Positions 19,801 to 29,400 of a stretch of DNA of 64,000 nt are shown piece by piece; position 1 is the stretch's first letter; the number at the start of each line of letters is the position of its first letter. A program made the position numbers and the translations under genes. Source of the stretch: Anaerocolumna xylanovorans DSM 12503 (GTDB lineage Bacteria > Bacillota > Clostridia > Lachnospirales > Lachnospiraceae); contig NZ_FRFD01000003.1 of assembly GCF_900143645.1 (NCBI RefSeq), positions 682,001 to 746,000 of the forward strand. Direction: 5' to 3'. The notes under the pieces are model-generated. The model saw only the letters and a program-made list of their open reading frames with translations, had not been told where the DNA came from and searched no databases.

Positions 19801-20430
19801 TTAGAGGGGATAGAAGCAGAGAATGTCATAACCCAGGGAACTGATGAGGATGCAGCGGGGCTTCAAAGTCTATTTGCAGGAAGAGAATCAGAAGAGATAC
19901 TTATGCTCTTAATCAGAAGTGATAACTTAAGAGCAATTGCCAATCTGTATGTTCATCAGATTAAAGTTGACTGGAAGCAGCTATATCCTAATGGAGAAAG
20001 GAAACAAATCGAATTACCAACCTATCGGTTTGAAAAGATTCATCACTTTGTAAACCTTAGAAATAAAGATTATCCGATAGCTTTTGAGAAACTGCAGGAA
20101 GAAGAAACAACGATAGTACAAAGGGAACGAATGGATACCTTGGATGAATCATTGTCTCAATTGATTGGAGATTGCTTAGGTCTTAGTAATGATGTAATAC
20201 GACAGTGCAAAAACTTAAACACAATCGGCTTGAACTCTATTATGCTTGCGAAAATCAAGTTTGAAATGGAAAAGAAATATCAGATTAAGATGATTTCGCA
20301 TGAATTGGCAGATAAAAACAGCTTTCTGCAATTAAAAGAATATGTAAAAAGCAGGATGGATAAACCGGATGATCTTAAGGAAATGTCAGAGGAAGAATTG
20401 GATATGTTATTTGATTCTATGAAAGGATGA
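10864..20430 (+). CDS. Hybrid NRPS-PKS, loading and first extension modules
   Basis: About 3188 residues. Domains: C-terminal half of a C domain (1-225); A (about 230-740; TSGSTGRPKG near 380, NGKVDRK near 720); PCP (GFDSVSI, Ser about 772); a carrier-like unit with GLKTQE and no Ser (about 835-905); an acidic linker with imperfect EKEEPIE repeats; KS1 (from 969; DTACSSS, EAHGTGT, NIGHT); DH (HILNGTRIFP about 1590, DAAFQ); KR (TGALGGIG about 2075, intact Ser-Tyr-Asn); ACP (IDSVSL about 2367); KS2 (from 2470); ACP (GLNSIM about 3122). The A domain has Met where Asp235 contacts the alpha-amino group, so the starter is probably an aryl or other non-alpha-amino acid. KS1-DH-KR would add an alkene unit. 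KS2 keeps Cys and both His but has GDMNE for GDPIE and may only transfer. Starts at 10783 (TTG) and 10852 (ATG) are alternatives. Confidence 0.9.
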   Translation: MNVENTMYRVNGVNFFIEGDKKGQRTYTNADLDFILEDALLTKINEFMDRSHCSSDEMFFNLFLVMLTRFNKNSYLQVARSEQMNGEAIQRQLFDLTFDQLENITYQGFLEFVQSEMEKPQKEEAGKQPGNSKALKIGFTSRKINLQENSGFDLLMIRDSVNRLRFCFHEQIIDVDYINAIKEGMLHMISDCCEDMQKRILDTALMTKESVSDLYSKVNRKEAFDFTKSLYEMFEQQVKQTPEKIACIYLDEDRKEQRITYQQLDAKSSYLANKLQELGVKKEVAVGVYTKRSIQTFISILGILKAGGIYLPLDLSYPNNYINNILDEINPKVIIANHELAKNFETDITIFDIDCLSVISDEVITEFHRENTLNSTAIIMYTSGSTGRPKGVKHKQLQVINRINFLWSNYPFQEEDVIAQRTTINYMPSMWELFGGLLKGITTVIISDILTKDPNIFLRILQDYHITYLTIVPSLFRMMSSSKEVFEEFAKNVRVWICCGEPLTIEIFNTFQQVLPNSVLINDYGATEVNGFLYFDSESDRVGENMLPRFRPVSNVNFYILDEALRPTPIGIPGCIYIGGPVVSTGYVNNEELNNEKFIDNPLKCTEDRILFKLGDRALFHKDGSVEALGRNDNQVKVRGIRVDIEGIEHILQQSDMISNAVIAVKEQKSGNKYLEAYIVCNRENVTEELIRKYLEENIPAYMIPARFCFVNRLPLLPNGKVDRKGVLKMGELNQLTAQQIETVLMKDSAEILGISEKSINSAKKFYEVGFDSVSIVSLLAKVNEKFNKKITISDMYDNSTISSLAKHLEGVTELNPDYGTEDDSLSNVSEQIITFISDIIDIDRQYIDRQCNFQEMGLKTQERNKLLDKLKDFFGLELSLLEINLADNIEALAKMIQNHPGYHKDFFAAKREAEYQEKEKPIEKEEPIERGESEERKNEVCFEDQSGTSMGSQEKENGSHKEFENKIAVIGMSCVLPGAPDKETLWENLAAGISSITEIPKERFDVTGYYSENGNENTTNSKWGGFIKEIDLFDAGYFGISEYEATLMDPQQKVCLEETCKALEDSGYSLKNVNGKRIGVFIGARQGDYKDIIREQGIEASGYSFMGADSAIISARISYLLDLKGPCLTIDTACSSSLTAIHEASNSIKLEECDMAIAGGVFVMNTPYLYINSAQMGMLSRDGRCKTFDNEANGFVPGEGAGIVILKSLKKAVEDNDRIYGVIEGSLINQDGKTNGITAPSADAQRQLEEEVYKKGKIDPSTISYVEAHGTGTKLGDPIEIKALTDAFRKWTQRKNYCAIGSIKTNIGHTVATAGVAGLIKILLCIQKKELPASLNYRECNSFINFEDSPFYVNQSLIKWEPQNEVRRAALSSYGFGGSNCHMVIGEYSAEPMLKKQLPYVFIPVSAKTENAFVGKCNDLVHFLEQSSVQIGDLARSLCAREEYEYREAFIVSDKEDLLRQLSHYIKQGHRGRYVQLDYKVPYDCFGQLVHGGRLSSEEYKEMLVEIRTKYIYGLELDLSKYYQYNGYGIISLPAYPYQKRKLYLQGGNAGKSNAVRQADTILSTSKELDCVHNRISVKQICREYYYEDHILNGTRIFPGAAYIDFLYQSYREKYKRNGKCIKNLCFLKSINSTQQDGYLDLVFKEEDNYTTVQVVTLTNGEKTIHAMGELSEEKATGHSRFSIPDLKNKLGNYMSGSKCYETFLRMGLEYKETYHLIEEIYFNQSEAISKLLIPSKCRKEYAINPHILDAAFQTVMPLLHMEEETKNTYIPFSIKEMELSGNLDNAEYIYAFVADRQENYDLQKYHIEILDKEGNVLASIKEFTRKRIHTQENEMHYYQPVMVRSEQEERCEVLPKDTYLLVFDTDNDLSNQAFIRRMYDNRVLYVSHGRSFLEQIGGNQYTINQMDANDYKTLFLRLKEKNIIIDRILYFAAYYPGSEWSVDIESELEKSIYSVTYLVQGYLHAKPEGSAVLYAFYDSLKSNGDFYRALNGFAKCLPLEQYALIMKNVDLPECIKGSADFYSCIEKELLLQNDDTDICYKKRIRYAAQYQQMMIQPAKGIPMLKTGGVYLITGALGGIGRKLTKYLADRYDIKLILLGKREITKEQLIQIFQDTKNLKYYSVDLADRYELGRILELVRSQYGNLQGIFHCAGRTGDSFLVNKTKEAMSQVFAPKVQGLYYLGELTRSDNLEFLVCFSSIAAVTGNQGQSDYAYANAFMDSYAFRNGNGRIISIDWSLWMDGGMGSNPDVRESIEENFGIVLFSEEEGIQALANAMEERIPNLVVVKGDRDKIRNVMQKGTTAREKAANKDRDRKSIAGRKEEHNKADQSYELLKEIIVSELLELSKKVFSVDKLDCDASFDDQKIDSVSLMEFAKLIYKKLGIKISPAALFEYNTIHLLADNLIQKYEEELRILFSVGKEEEQHIEDMKEQMEESIQKIEQEFTQETEHIRAERGKERSTPCVSSDIAIIGMSLRMPKANDINEFWDNIAGGKECISETPKNRWDYEAYDDKLKDYLRFGGYLEDIDTFDSLFFHISPEEAKLMDPQQRILMEETYRCIENAGIRTTDLDGRKIGVFIGAFSNDYQQLLSETEYAQDVNVIAGNDHAMLANRISYHFNLHGASEVIDTACSSSLVAVYRAMNAIKSGEIEAAIVGGVNIVLNPAGTIKLGKLGFLNSSGIIKSFDENADGYVRGEGVGVLFLKSLPHAVEHGDRIHAVIKGGAINHGGRGHYIMEPNALAEAQVIKEAYANAKIEFGTVNYIEAHGTGTKVGDMNEIYAFQKAFREMSSQCTHQLSEKFCGIGTVKPNIGHLEAASGMASVIKLILALKKKQIPASLHYQTEDKAYELEHSFFYMNDQLTSWNQLVDQDGRLMKRRGEVHAYGYGGTNAHLILEEYEEEANTPIMPYRELLFIFSANTKQSLDEYLICFVGFLENVEEEQLGNVAYTLMMGRNELKERISFIARDKSSLTMLINNYLEGIEAENVITQGTDEDAAGLQSLFAGRESEEILMLLIRSDNLRAIANLYVHQIKVDWKQLYPNGERKQIELPTYRFEKIHHFVNLRNKDYPIAFEKLQEEETTIVQRERMDTLDESLSQLIGDCLGLSNDVIRQCKNLNTIGLNSIMLAKIKFEMEKKYQIKMISHELADKNSFLQLKEYVKSRMDKPDDLKEMSEEELDMLFDSMKG

Positions 20431-20435
20431 TAACG

Positions 20436-23400
20436 ATGAGGAAAAAAGATTTTTCGGCTTTGAGTCGAAATGAAAAAATTGCATATCTTCAAAATCTATT
20501 AGAGGAACGTAAATCTGAAAGTGAAAGTATGTATCCGCAAATAACATATAATAAAAAAGAGCGTTATTCCTATTTTCCACTATCAGAGACGCAGGAATCA
20601 TTTTTCGTCGGTAAATTGATGGAAAGTGAGGAGAAGAAAGTCGGTTGTCATATTTATTGTGAAATAGAAGAAAGAAATCTCGATGTGGATAGATTGAATA
20701 TGGCCTGGAATAAGCTGGTGTTACATCACGATATGCTCCGAGACAGAATTACGGAGAAAGGGCTGCAAAGAATTGAGCAGGGAGGTATCGATTATAAGTT
20801 TGAAGTTTATGACAAGAGTGAGGCGGCAGAAGAGAAACTGGCAGAGCATATAGAAATGCTTCGGGGAAGACTATCCCATAAAGTGTATCGGGCGATGGAT
20901 TATCCTCTTTATGAAATTTGTGTCACGAGAAAAAAAGAGGAGGTATTCATTATTCATTTTAGTATTGATGAATGGATTGTGGATGCATCCAGTGTGGCTA
21001 TATTATTGGAACAATGGTATGGATTGTATCATAGTAAAGAGTATAAGCTGGAACCATTATCTTTTACCTTCCGGGATTTTGTATTGGCGCAAAAGAAGTT
21101 TGAAGAGAGTAAAAAATATCAGGAGGATTTGAAATACTGGAAGAATAAGTTGTCCAATATCAATGGAGAAGAAATGGACATTGTAAAACCAGTCAAATCC
21201 GATACAGGGAAGATAAGAAAGCGTTATGAGTACGTGTTAAATCACAGGAGATGGAGCGGACTAAAAAAATATGCCGAGCAGTTTAACATTTCACCTACGG
21301 CGATACTGCTTACACTCTTTTTGAAGGTTTGCAGTGAGTATAATGCGGGAAAAAGTTATCCTTTGGTATTGACTCACTTTAACCGGCTTCCGATTGCAAA
21401 AGATATTGATAAGGCGGTTGGCCCGTTTATAACAACCATGATATATCAGGAGGATGCCCAAGCAGAGAAATATGGATTTGATAGAGAGAATCAATCGGAG
21501 GAATTTGTACGAAAAGCAAGGCAGGTACAAAAACAATTGTGGGATGATAATGACCATAATAGTATCAGTGGAATCCGTATCCTAAGAGAGCTTAAGAAGG
21601 AAAAAAGGGTTGTTAAGGGCTATGTAATTCCTATCGTATTTACCAGTATGATCAACAACGTGCGAAAAAGTCATGATGAGAATATCGGAACATGGTTTGA
21701 TCAGATTACCTACAATATCACACAAACACCGCAGGTATATTTGGATCATCAGATAATGGAAGCAGACGGTACTCTTATTTTTAATTGGGATGTCCTTTCG
21801 GGATATTTTAAAGATGGTGTCATTGAAAAAATGTTTTCGAGATATTGTGATCTGCTTGAAAGTAACTGCGACGGAGCAGTTGCTTTGGTTCAAATTGAGA
21901 AGAACACCGAGGAAGAAAGAAAACAGGAATTTGATTTAACTGATTTACAAGCCTCCTACTTGTATAGTCATATGGTGAATGAAGCCTCGGATAAAGAAAG
22001 ACTTCTTTATCAGGAGTTTTTGGTGGAAGAAGACAGTATTGAGAGAATAAAAGAGAAGTGGCAGCAGCTTGTTGATGAAATTGACATGCTACGGGTGGTG
22101 TTTACAAAAGATGGAAAGCAAAAGGTACTGGAAGATGTTCCCGTAAAAGAAATACCGGTGATTGACTTAAGCGGTGAGGAGGAAAGTCTTCAAGAGGCGA
22201 AGTTAGACAGGATTAGAGAGAAAATCATCAACCAGGGGTTTTCTATGTATCAATGGCCTATGTTCGATGTAAGAATTATCAGGCTGGGAGAAAGAAAGCT
22301 TAGGGTAAATATAGCATTTGATACGGCAATCATGGATGGACAAAGCTTGGAAATCCTATATAAAAGATTGTTTGATAAAGAGGATAAGGGCTTGAAAGAG
22401 CAGGTTACCTTTCATGAGTACATCAAGGCAAAGAAAAGTTATGAAGTAAGCCAGGAATGTGAAGAGAAGCGTATTTATTGGGATACTAAGTTCAGACAGA
22501 ACCTGAATGCTCCTTTTGCAGAATATTTTCATGAAACCGGTCACGGGAGCAATACCAGACGGATCAGCGGTAAGATAGCAGATTATCACAAGCTTTCTGA
22601 CCTGGCTAAAGAGCATCATGTCTGCGTAGAAAGTATCTTGATGACAGTATATCTGGAAGTAATCGCAACAAAATGTAAAGAGAAAGAATTTAGTGTAGTT
22701 CGTGTGGGCTGGGAGAGGATACTGACGCAGCCATCCATTCAAAATACGATAGGTGAATTCACTGCATTAGGATGGGTAACAAGAAGAAATGAGCAGAAAA
22801 CATTTTGGGAAAGGGTACTTGATATTGAAAAGCAGATCAAAAAAGATTTGGCAAATAAGGAAGTCAGCGGGCTGTCAGGGTTAAGAAAAGCAAAATATTC
22901 AAAGAGTTTTCCTGTAGTATTTACCGGCTTGGCAGCGGGAGAGAGTTTCATACTGCCGGAGAACGTAACACGGAGTAATGGATTATCGAAGACACCGCAA
23001 GTGTATCTGGATAATATCAGTTTTGTTGAGAAGAATCATTTATTGGTAAATTGGGATTATTTGAAAGACATTTTTCCGACGGAATTGATTAATGAAATGT
23101 TTGAAGAGTATGTAAAAGAACTCAATTCATTATGCCGGGATAATAAAGAATTGGAACAAAGGAAAGTAAGTAGAAATTGCATCCATGAATTTGTAGAGGA
23201 GCAAGCAAAAGAATATCCTAAAAATATAGCATTAAGATACATGGATGAGAGTCTTACTTATGAAGAACTGGACAGAAAAGCAAATCAACTGGCAAATTAC
23301 TTAAGAAAGCAGGGAGTCGGAAGGGATGAGCTCGTTGCGATTTGTTTAGAGAAGTCAATTGATATGATAGTGGCAATTCTGGCAATATTAAAGGCAGGCG

Positions 23401-26400
23401 GAGCCTATGTGCCAATTGATCCAAGTTACCCGGGAGACCGAATAAATTATATCCTGAAAGATTCGCAAACGAGAATCGTGATAACAAAAGAAGAGTCAGC
23501 CCATAAGATAGAGTCAACGGCTCTAAACAAGCTATATTTGGATACATTACATCCTATGTTAGAATCCTGCAGTACAGCCAAACCATCAGAAGAGGCGACC
23601 AAAGATTCCCTTGCTTATATTATTTATACCTCCGGTTCCACAGGAAAACCGAAAGGGGTATTGATTACGCATCATAATGTTGTTCGTTTGTTTGAGCAGA
23701 CGCAGCATTGGTTTGGATTTCATAAAAACGATGTATTTACCATGTATCACTCCTATGCATTTGACTTTTCGGTATGGGAAATCTGGGGGGCCTTATTATA
23801 TGGCGGGACATTGGTGGTTGTTCCCTATGAGGTCAGCAGGTCGTTTTCTAAAGTATATGAACTGTTAGAGAAAGAAAAAGTTACGGTTTTTAGCCAGACA
23901 CCCACTGCTTTCAAGCAATTAATGAAGGTTGAAGAGGAAGAAGGGGTAAGAAACCTCAGTCTTAGATACATTATATTCGGTGGAGAAGCTTTGAATTTAC
24001 AGAGCTTGAGTGGATGGTTTCAGCGACATGGTGATAGTAAACCACAGCTGATTAATATGTATGGGATTACTGAAACCACGGTGCATGTCACTTATCGTCC
24101 GATTAAAGAAACTGACATTCATAGTAGTGCCAGTCTGATTGGCATACCAATTCCTGACCTAAGTTTATATATTCTGGACGAAAATCTGAATAAGGTTGCG
24201 GCGGGAGAAACAGGAGAAATCTGCGTCGGGGGGCCGGGGGTAGCAAAAGGGGATTTAAACCGACCGGATATCACGAAAGAAAAGTTTATCGACAATCCGT
24301 TTTATCCGGGGGAAAGACTGTATCTAAGCGGAGATTTGGGAAGATATCAATCGGATTATGACATTGAGTATATGGGAAGAAAAGACAATCAAGTCAAAGT
24401 AAGAGGTTTTCGCATTGAGCTCGGGGAGATTGAAAATGTACTATTAAGCCACCCTCAGATTAAGGAAGCAGCAGTTGTTATAGAAAAAGGAGAAGAGGAC
24501 AATAAAATTCGCGCTTTTTTAGTTATAGAGGGGCAGGAATTATCAGGAAAGGATATCAGACATTATGTGAGGAGCAAGCTTCCGGATTATATGGTGCCAA
24601 ATATCATCGACCGGATTGATCATATTCCCATAACCATCAATGGTAAGTTGGATTATCAAAAACTCATGAATAACGATAGGGAATTAGTTATAGAAAGCCA
24701 CCCGGCTAATAAAGAATTCACAAGGGAAGAACGGCTAAGTAGTCTATACCGTATTTTACAGGATGAGCTGAAAGAAACCATATTAAATGAAACAGATGAT
24801 ATTTTTGATCTCGGAGCAACCTCATTAACGATTGTAAACATTGCAAAACGTGTTCAGGAAGAATGTGATATTCAGATTCCCATTGATGTGTTTTTGGATA
24901 AACCTGCAATTAGTGAAATCGGTGACTTTGTGATTGGGTTATTGGAAGAGAAGGAGTATGAAAATATTGCAGCAGCAATGCCTGTGAGCAAAGTATTAAT
25001 TACGGGAGAGGAACTGATTGCTATCTTTAAGGAGGAACTTGGGGAGCAGCAGATAACACCGGAAGAAGATATATTTGATCTTGGGGCGACTTCATTAACC
25101 ATTGTTAATGTAGTAAAGAAAATCAAAGAAAAAAAGGGAATAGAGGTTTCTATTGATATATTCCTTGACCATCCTACGATTAATGAAATCGTTTCTTGTA
25201 TTACAAATGAGATACCGCCGGAGGAAATGGAAGAAAAGCATACGGATGATATGGCGGCAGGTATTGAGTTGTCGGATGTATATTTAAAAAAAGAGGATTA
25301 CAAAAAGCAGGAAGAAAAGTATCACTTTGAAAGCAAAGAAATTGCCGTCAAGGATTTTTCGGGTCTGTTAAGCTTGCTAAAAAACGAAATGGTAGGAATT
25401 AAGAATCGCTATTTATATGCGAGCGCGGGCGGAAAAAATGCAGTACAAACCTATCTTTATATTAAGGACAAGGCAGTTGAGGGTATACCGGCAGGGATTT
25501 ATTATTATCATCCCGAGGAACATCAGCTTTATTTCCTGACACATGGAAACAGGATTATCAGGGATGTCTATTCCTCCTACTATAGAGAGGCATTTGACCA
25601 GTCAGCATTTGCTATTTTCTTTATCGCGCAATTAAAAGCCATCGAACCTGTATATCTGGATTTTAGTAAAGGTCTGGTTACGATTGACACAGGATATATG
25701 CAGGAATTACTGTTAAGCAATCAAGAGACTTACCGGGTAGGTTTATGCAGTGTTGAAGAGATTGATTTTTCACAGATCAGAGATGACTTTTTATTAGAAG
25801 AAGGCCATATTTTTGTTAATGGTATGTTATGCGGATATCGGACAGATAGCAGTGAAGACAAAGTGAGCTTGCAAAAATATCTTAGTGAACGTAATGAGAG
25901 TCTGACAAGTCATTGCAAATCCGTTGAACACATTATTGATGAAAGCAGTATGAGGCAGATTAACCGCCAGATGAAATATAATCAGTTATCCAAAAGAGAA
26001 GTTTTAGATCTGGCAAAGCAAAAATTACATTTAAGAAAATTTGATGATGAAAACATTAGAATCGCACTTATGGAAGTCAGCTTTGATAAGAACAGGTATC
26101 TGATGAGATCCTCTAAAAGAGAATATAAGAAAGAGGAGATTGCACTTACGAAATTCAGCACGTTCTTATCGGTGCTGCGAGGTAAGGAAATCATGGGTAC
26201 AGTGAAATATTTGTATCCGTCCCTGCTAGATGCGTATCTGCTCAAGGTTTATGTATATGTCAAAGAGAATGCAGTGGAACAATTAGACGAAGGGCTTTAT
26301 CGATACGATCCCTTAACACATAGATTGTTACTTATCAATAAAGGGTTAGAGACTATAATTGGGCATTGCCATACACCATTTAACCGGCCTCATTATAAAG

Positions 26401-29400
26401 CCTCTGGTTTTAGTATATTTCTGCTTGCGGATATTGTTGAAGCAAGAAGGATATATGGAGATGGGGCTCTTAAGTATATCATGACGGAATCAGGATATAT
26501 GGGACAGCTCCTAATGGAGCATCAGGCCAAGAATAATATCGGTATCGTTCCGATCGGTGGAATGAACTTTGATAAGATCAGGGAAAGCTTTCATTTAGAA
26601 AACAAAGATATGCTTATACATAGTTTTATGGGAGGCTTATATGACTATAGCGCAATGAAAGTGCAGGAGGCAGCAGCACCCCAAATGCTAAAAGCAGCAA
26701 AGAATGATATTGCGATTATAGGATTAAGCGGAAGATTTCCGGATGCGGCTGATTTATCGGAGTACTGGGATAACTTAAAAAATCAAAAAAGAAGCATCAC
26801 CAAACTACCGTTAAGAAGAAAAGAACTTTGGAATGGAGCCGACTTGCGGGAAGAGGAATACTATGGCGGCTATATCGAAGATATTGAATTATTTGATTAC
26901 GAATTATTTCATATGTCTTTGTTAGAAGCGAAGAATTTGGACCCACAGGAAAGAATTATGCTCCAAATGGTATATGAATGCATCGAAGGTGCCGGATATA
27001 CGATAGAAGCATTACACAAAAAGGCGAACAAAGTAGGCGTATTTATCGGAAGTATGTGGAATGATTATGAGCACTATGGTGTGGAGAAATACAGGAATAC
27101 GAAGGTGGCGGACATTGCTTCCCTGCATTCTTCCATAGCCAATCGTATCTCATATTACTTTAATTTTTGCGGACCAAGTCTGGCAATCCAAACAGCCTGC
27201 TCCTCATCGATGACAGCACTTCATATTGCGTGTGAAAGTATCAAAAGCGGGGAATGTGATATGGCAGTGGTGGGCGGAATTAATTTGATAAGCCATCCAT
27301 ACCATTTGGAAGCATTAAAGTCGCAAAATATCATTGCTATGAACGGAGAAGTGAAACTATTCAGTGATTATTCTACCGGTTTGGTGTGTGGGGAAGGTGC
27401 AGGTGCCGTATTACTAACGAGGCTGACAAAGGCGATTGAAGAAGAAGATCTGATTTGGGCAACGATCAAAAATACCGCAATTGCCAACTATGGAAAGACA
27501 ACAAGGTATGGAATGGTAAGCTTAGCCAAGCAGAAAGAACTGATTGCTGAATTGTTGAAAAGGGCAGATATTAACCCGGACTCAATTCAATATGTCGAGG
27601 CTTCCGCAGCCGGGTTAGCCATCGCTGATGTGACAGAAGTACAGGCATTATCTGAACTATTTGCAGAAAATGGACTTTCCGGGAAGAACTGTTTGATAGG
27701 ATCGGTAAAAGCTAATATCGGACATCTTGAATCGGCTTCTTTCCTGTCACAGTTATGTAAAGTGATTCTGCAAATGCAGCAGGAGGAAATTGTACCTACG
27801 ATTTTGGATACCGCCGTCAATCCGCTGATACATTTAGATAAAATACCGTTTCAATTTGCCGGTCAACTGCAAAAATGGCCTGTGATACAGAAAGATAGCG
27901 CAAGTTTGTACAGAGCTTTAATTAATTCCTTTGGAGCATCCGGATCGATCGGCAGTGCAATCGTGGAACAATTTAAACCTGTTGAATGTGAACGGGCAGA
28001 GAATAAAAGTGAGACAGCAATACTGCTTTCAGCTGCTTGTGAAGAGCAACTAAATGAATATATCAAAAGAATAGCCAATTATATTAAAAAATATCCGCAC
28101 CTTGACATTAGAGATGTTGCCTATACCTTGAGTCAACGAACTCATGCTGACTTAGTCAGAGTAGTATTTTTATGTCGTGATACTAAGGATTTGACTCAAT
28201 TAGCTGCGAACTACTTACAGGGAGAAACTTCTGACCGCAGAATGATACGAAAGGATACATGGATTTCACGGGCGGAGGAAAGAGATTTAACTAATCTGCA
28301 AAAAGATGCTTTCCACTGGACAAATCAGTCAGAAGAAGCGGGAATTTTTGTATCGGTAATAAAAGCAAACAAAATATACTTACCGGTGCGGCCATTTAAC
28401 AAAATGGTTTGCTGGAACTCAAAAATTGCGGAATTTACTAATGAGAAGGCAGATGATTCAAGCAGCAGTGAACCGGTAGGAGTTACCGATAAGGCTGAGA
28501 GTGAAGCGGATGAATTGGTGGAATATCTGGTTAATGTTTATGCAATGATATCAGAAATTCCCGTAAGTAAAATTGACTGCAGAATGCCTTTGGAGAACTA
28601 TGGACTTTCCTCCATTATCATAAGCAGATTCAATAAGGTCCTGGAGCAGGAGTTGTCAATCAAATCAAGTACGCTGCTTTTTGAAGTGCAGACACTCCTG
28701 GAATTATCAGAACTGCTTCTTGCGGATTATCGCGGGAATATTATGAATTCAAAAATGAGTGAACTTGTAAAGAAAGATTCTGTTAAGGCACCCATGACAG
28801 AGAATATTACCGGAACAAAATCTGCAACTGAAGAGCAAAGGGCAGAAGAACAAAAAACAGAAGAAGGATATTTCCGTGAGGACATCGCTATCATAGGACT
28901 AGGCGGAATTTATCCGGATGCTGATAACTTGGAGGAATTATGGAGCAACCTGGAAGAAGGCAGGGATTCCATTATTGAAATCCCACTGGAGCGATGGGAT
29001 CATAAAGCATACTTTGAGAATGACCATAAGGGAAATGTATATGCGAATTGGGGAGGATTTCTTCATAATATGGAAGGATTTGACCCGCTATTCTTTCAGA
29101 TATCACCTAAGGAAGCAATGCTTATGGACCCGCAGGAAAGAAAATTTTTAGAGGTGGTATATCATACATTGGAAGATGCAGGATATACGAAAAAATCCAT
29201 TCATGAGAAATATCAGGGCAATGTTGGAGTATATGTCGGAGCAATGTTTCAGGATTATCAGATGCTTAGCGGAAAATCAGCAGAAGAAGAAAGCTATATT
29301 GCCACAGGAGCGGTTGGGGCATCTATCAGTAACCGCATATCCTATATTCTTGATCTGCATGGTCCCAGCATGACTGTGAATACGATGTGCTCTTCTGTAC

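Noticed and set aside
28860..29400. Possible separate + strand genes in other frames (28918-29151, 29176-29373)
   Set aside because: They are out-of-frame shadows of the KS-b coding sequence, which is unbroken with intact motifs.
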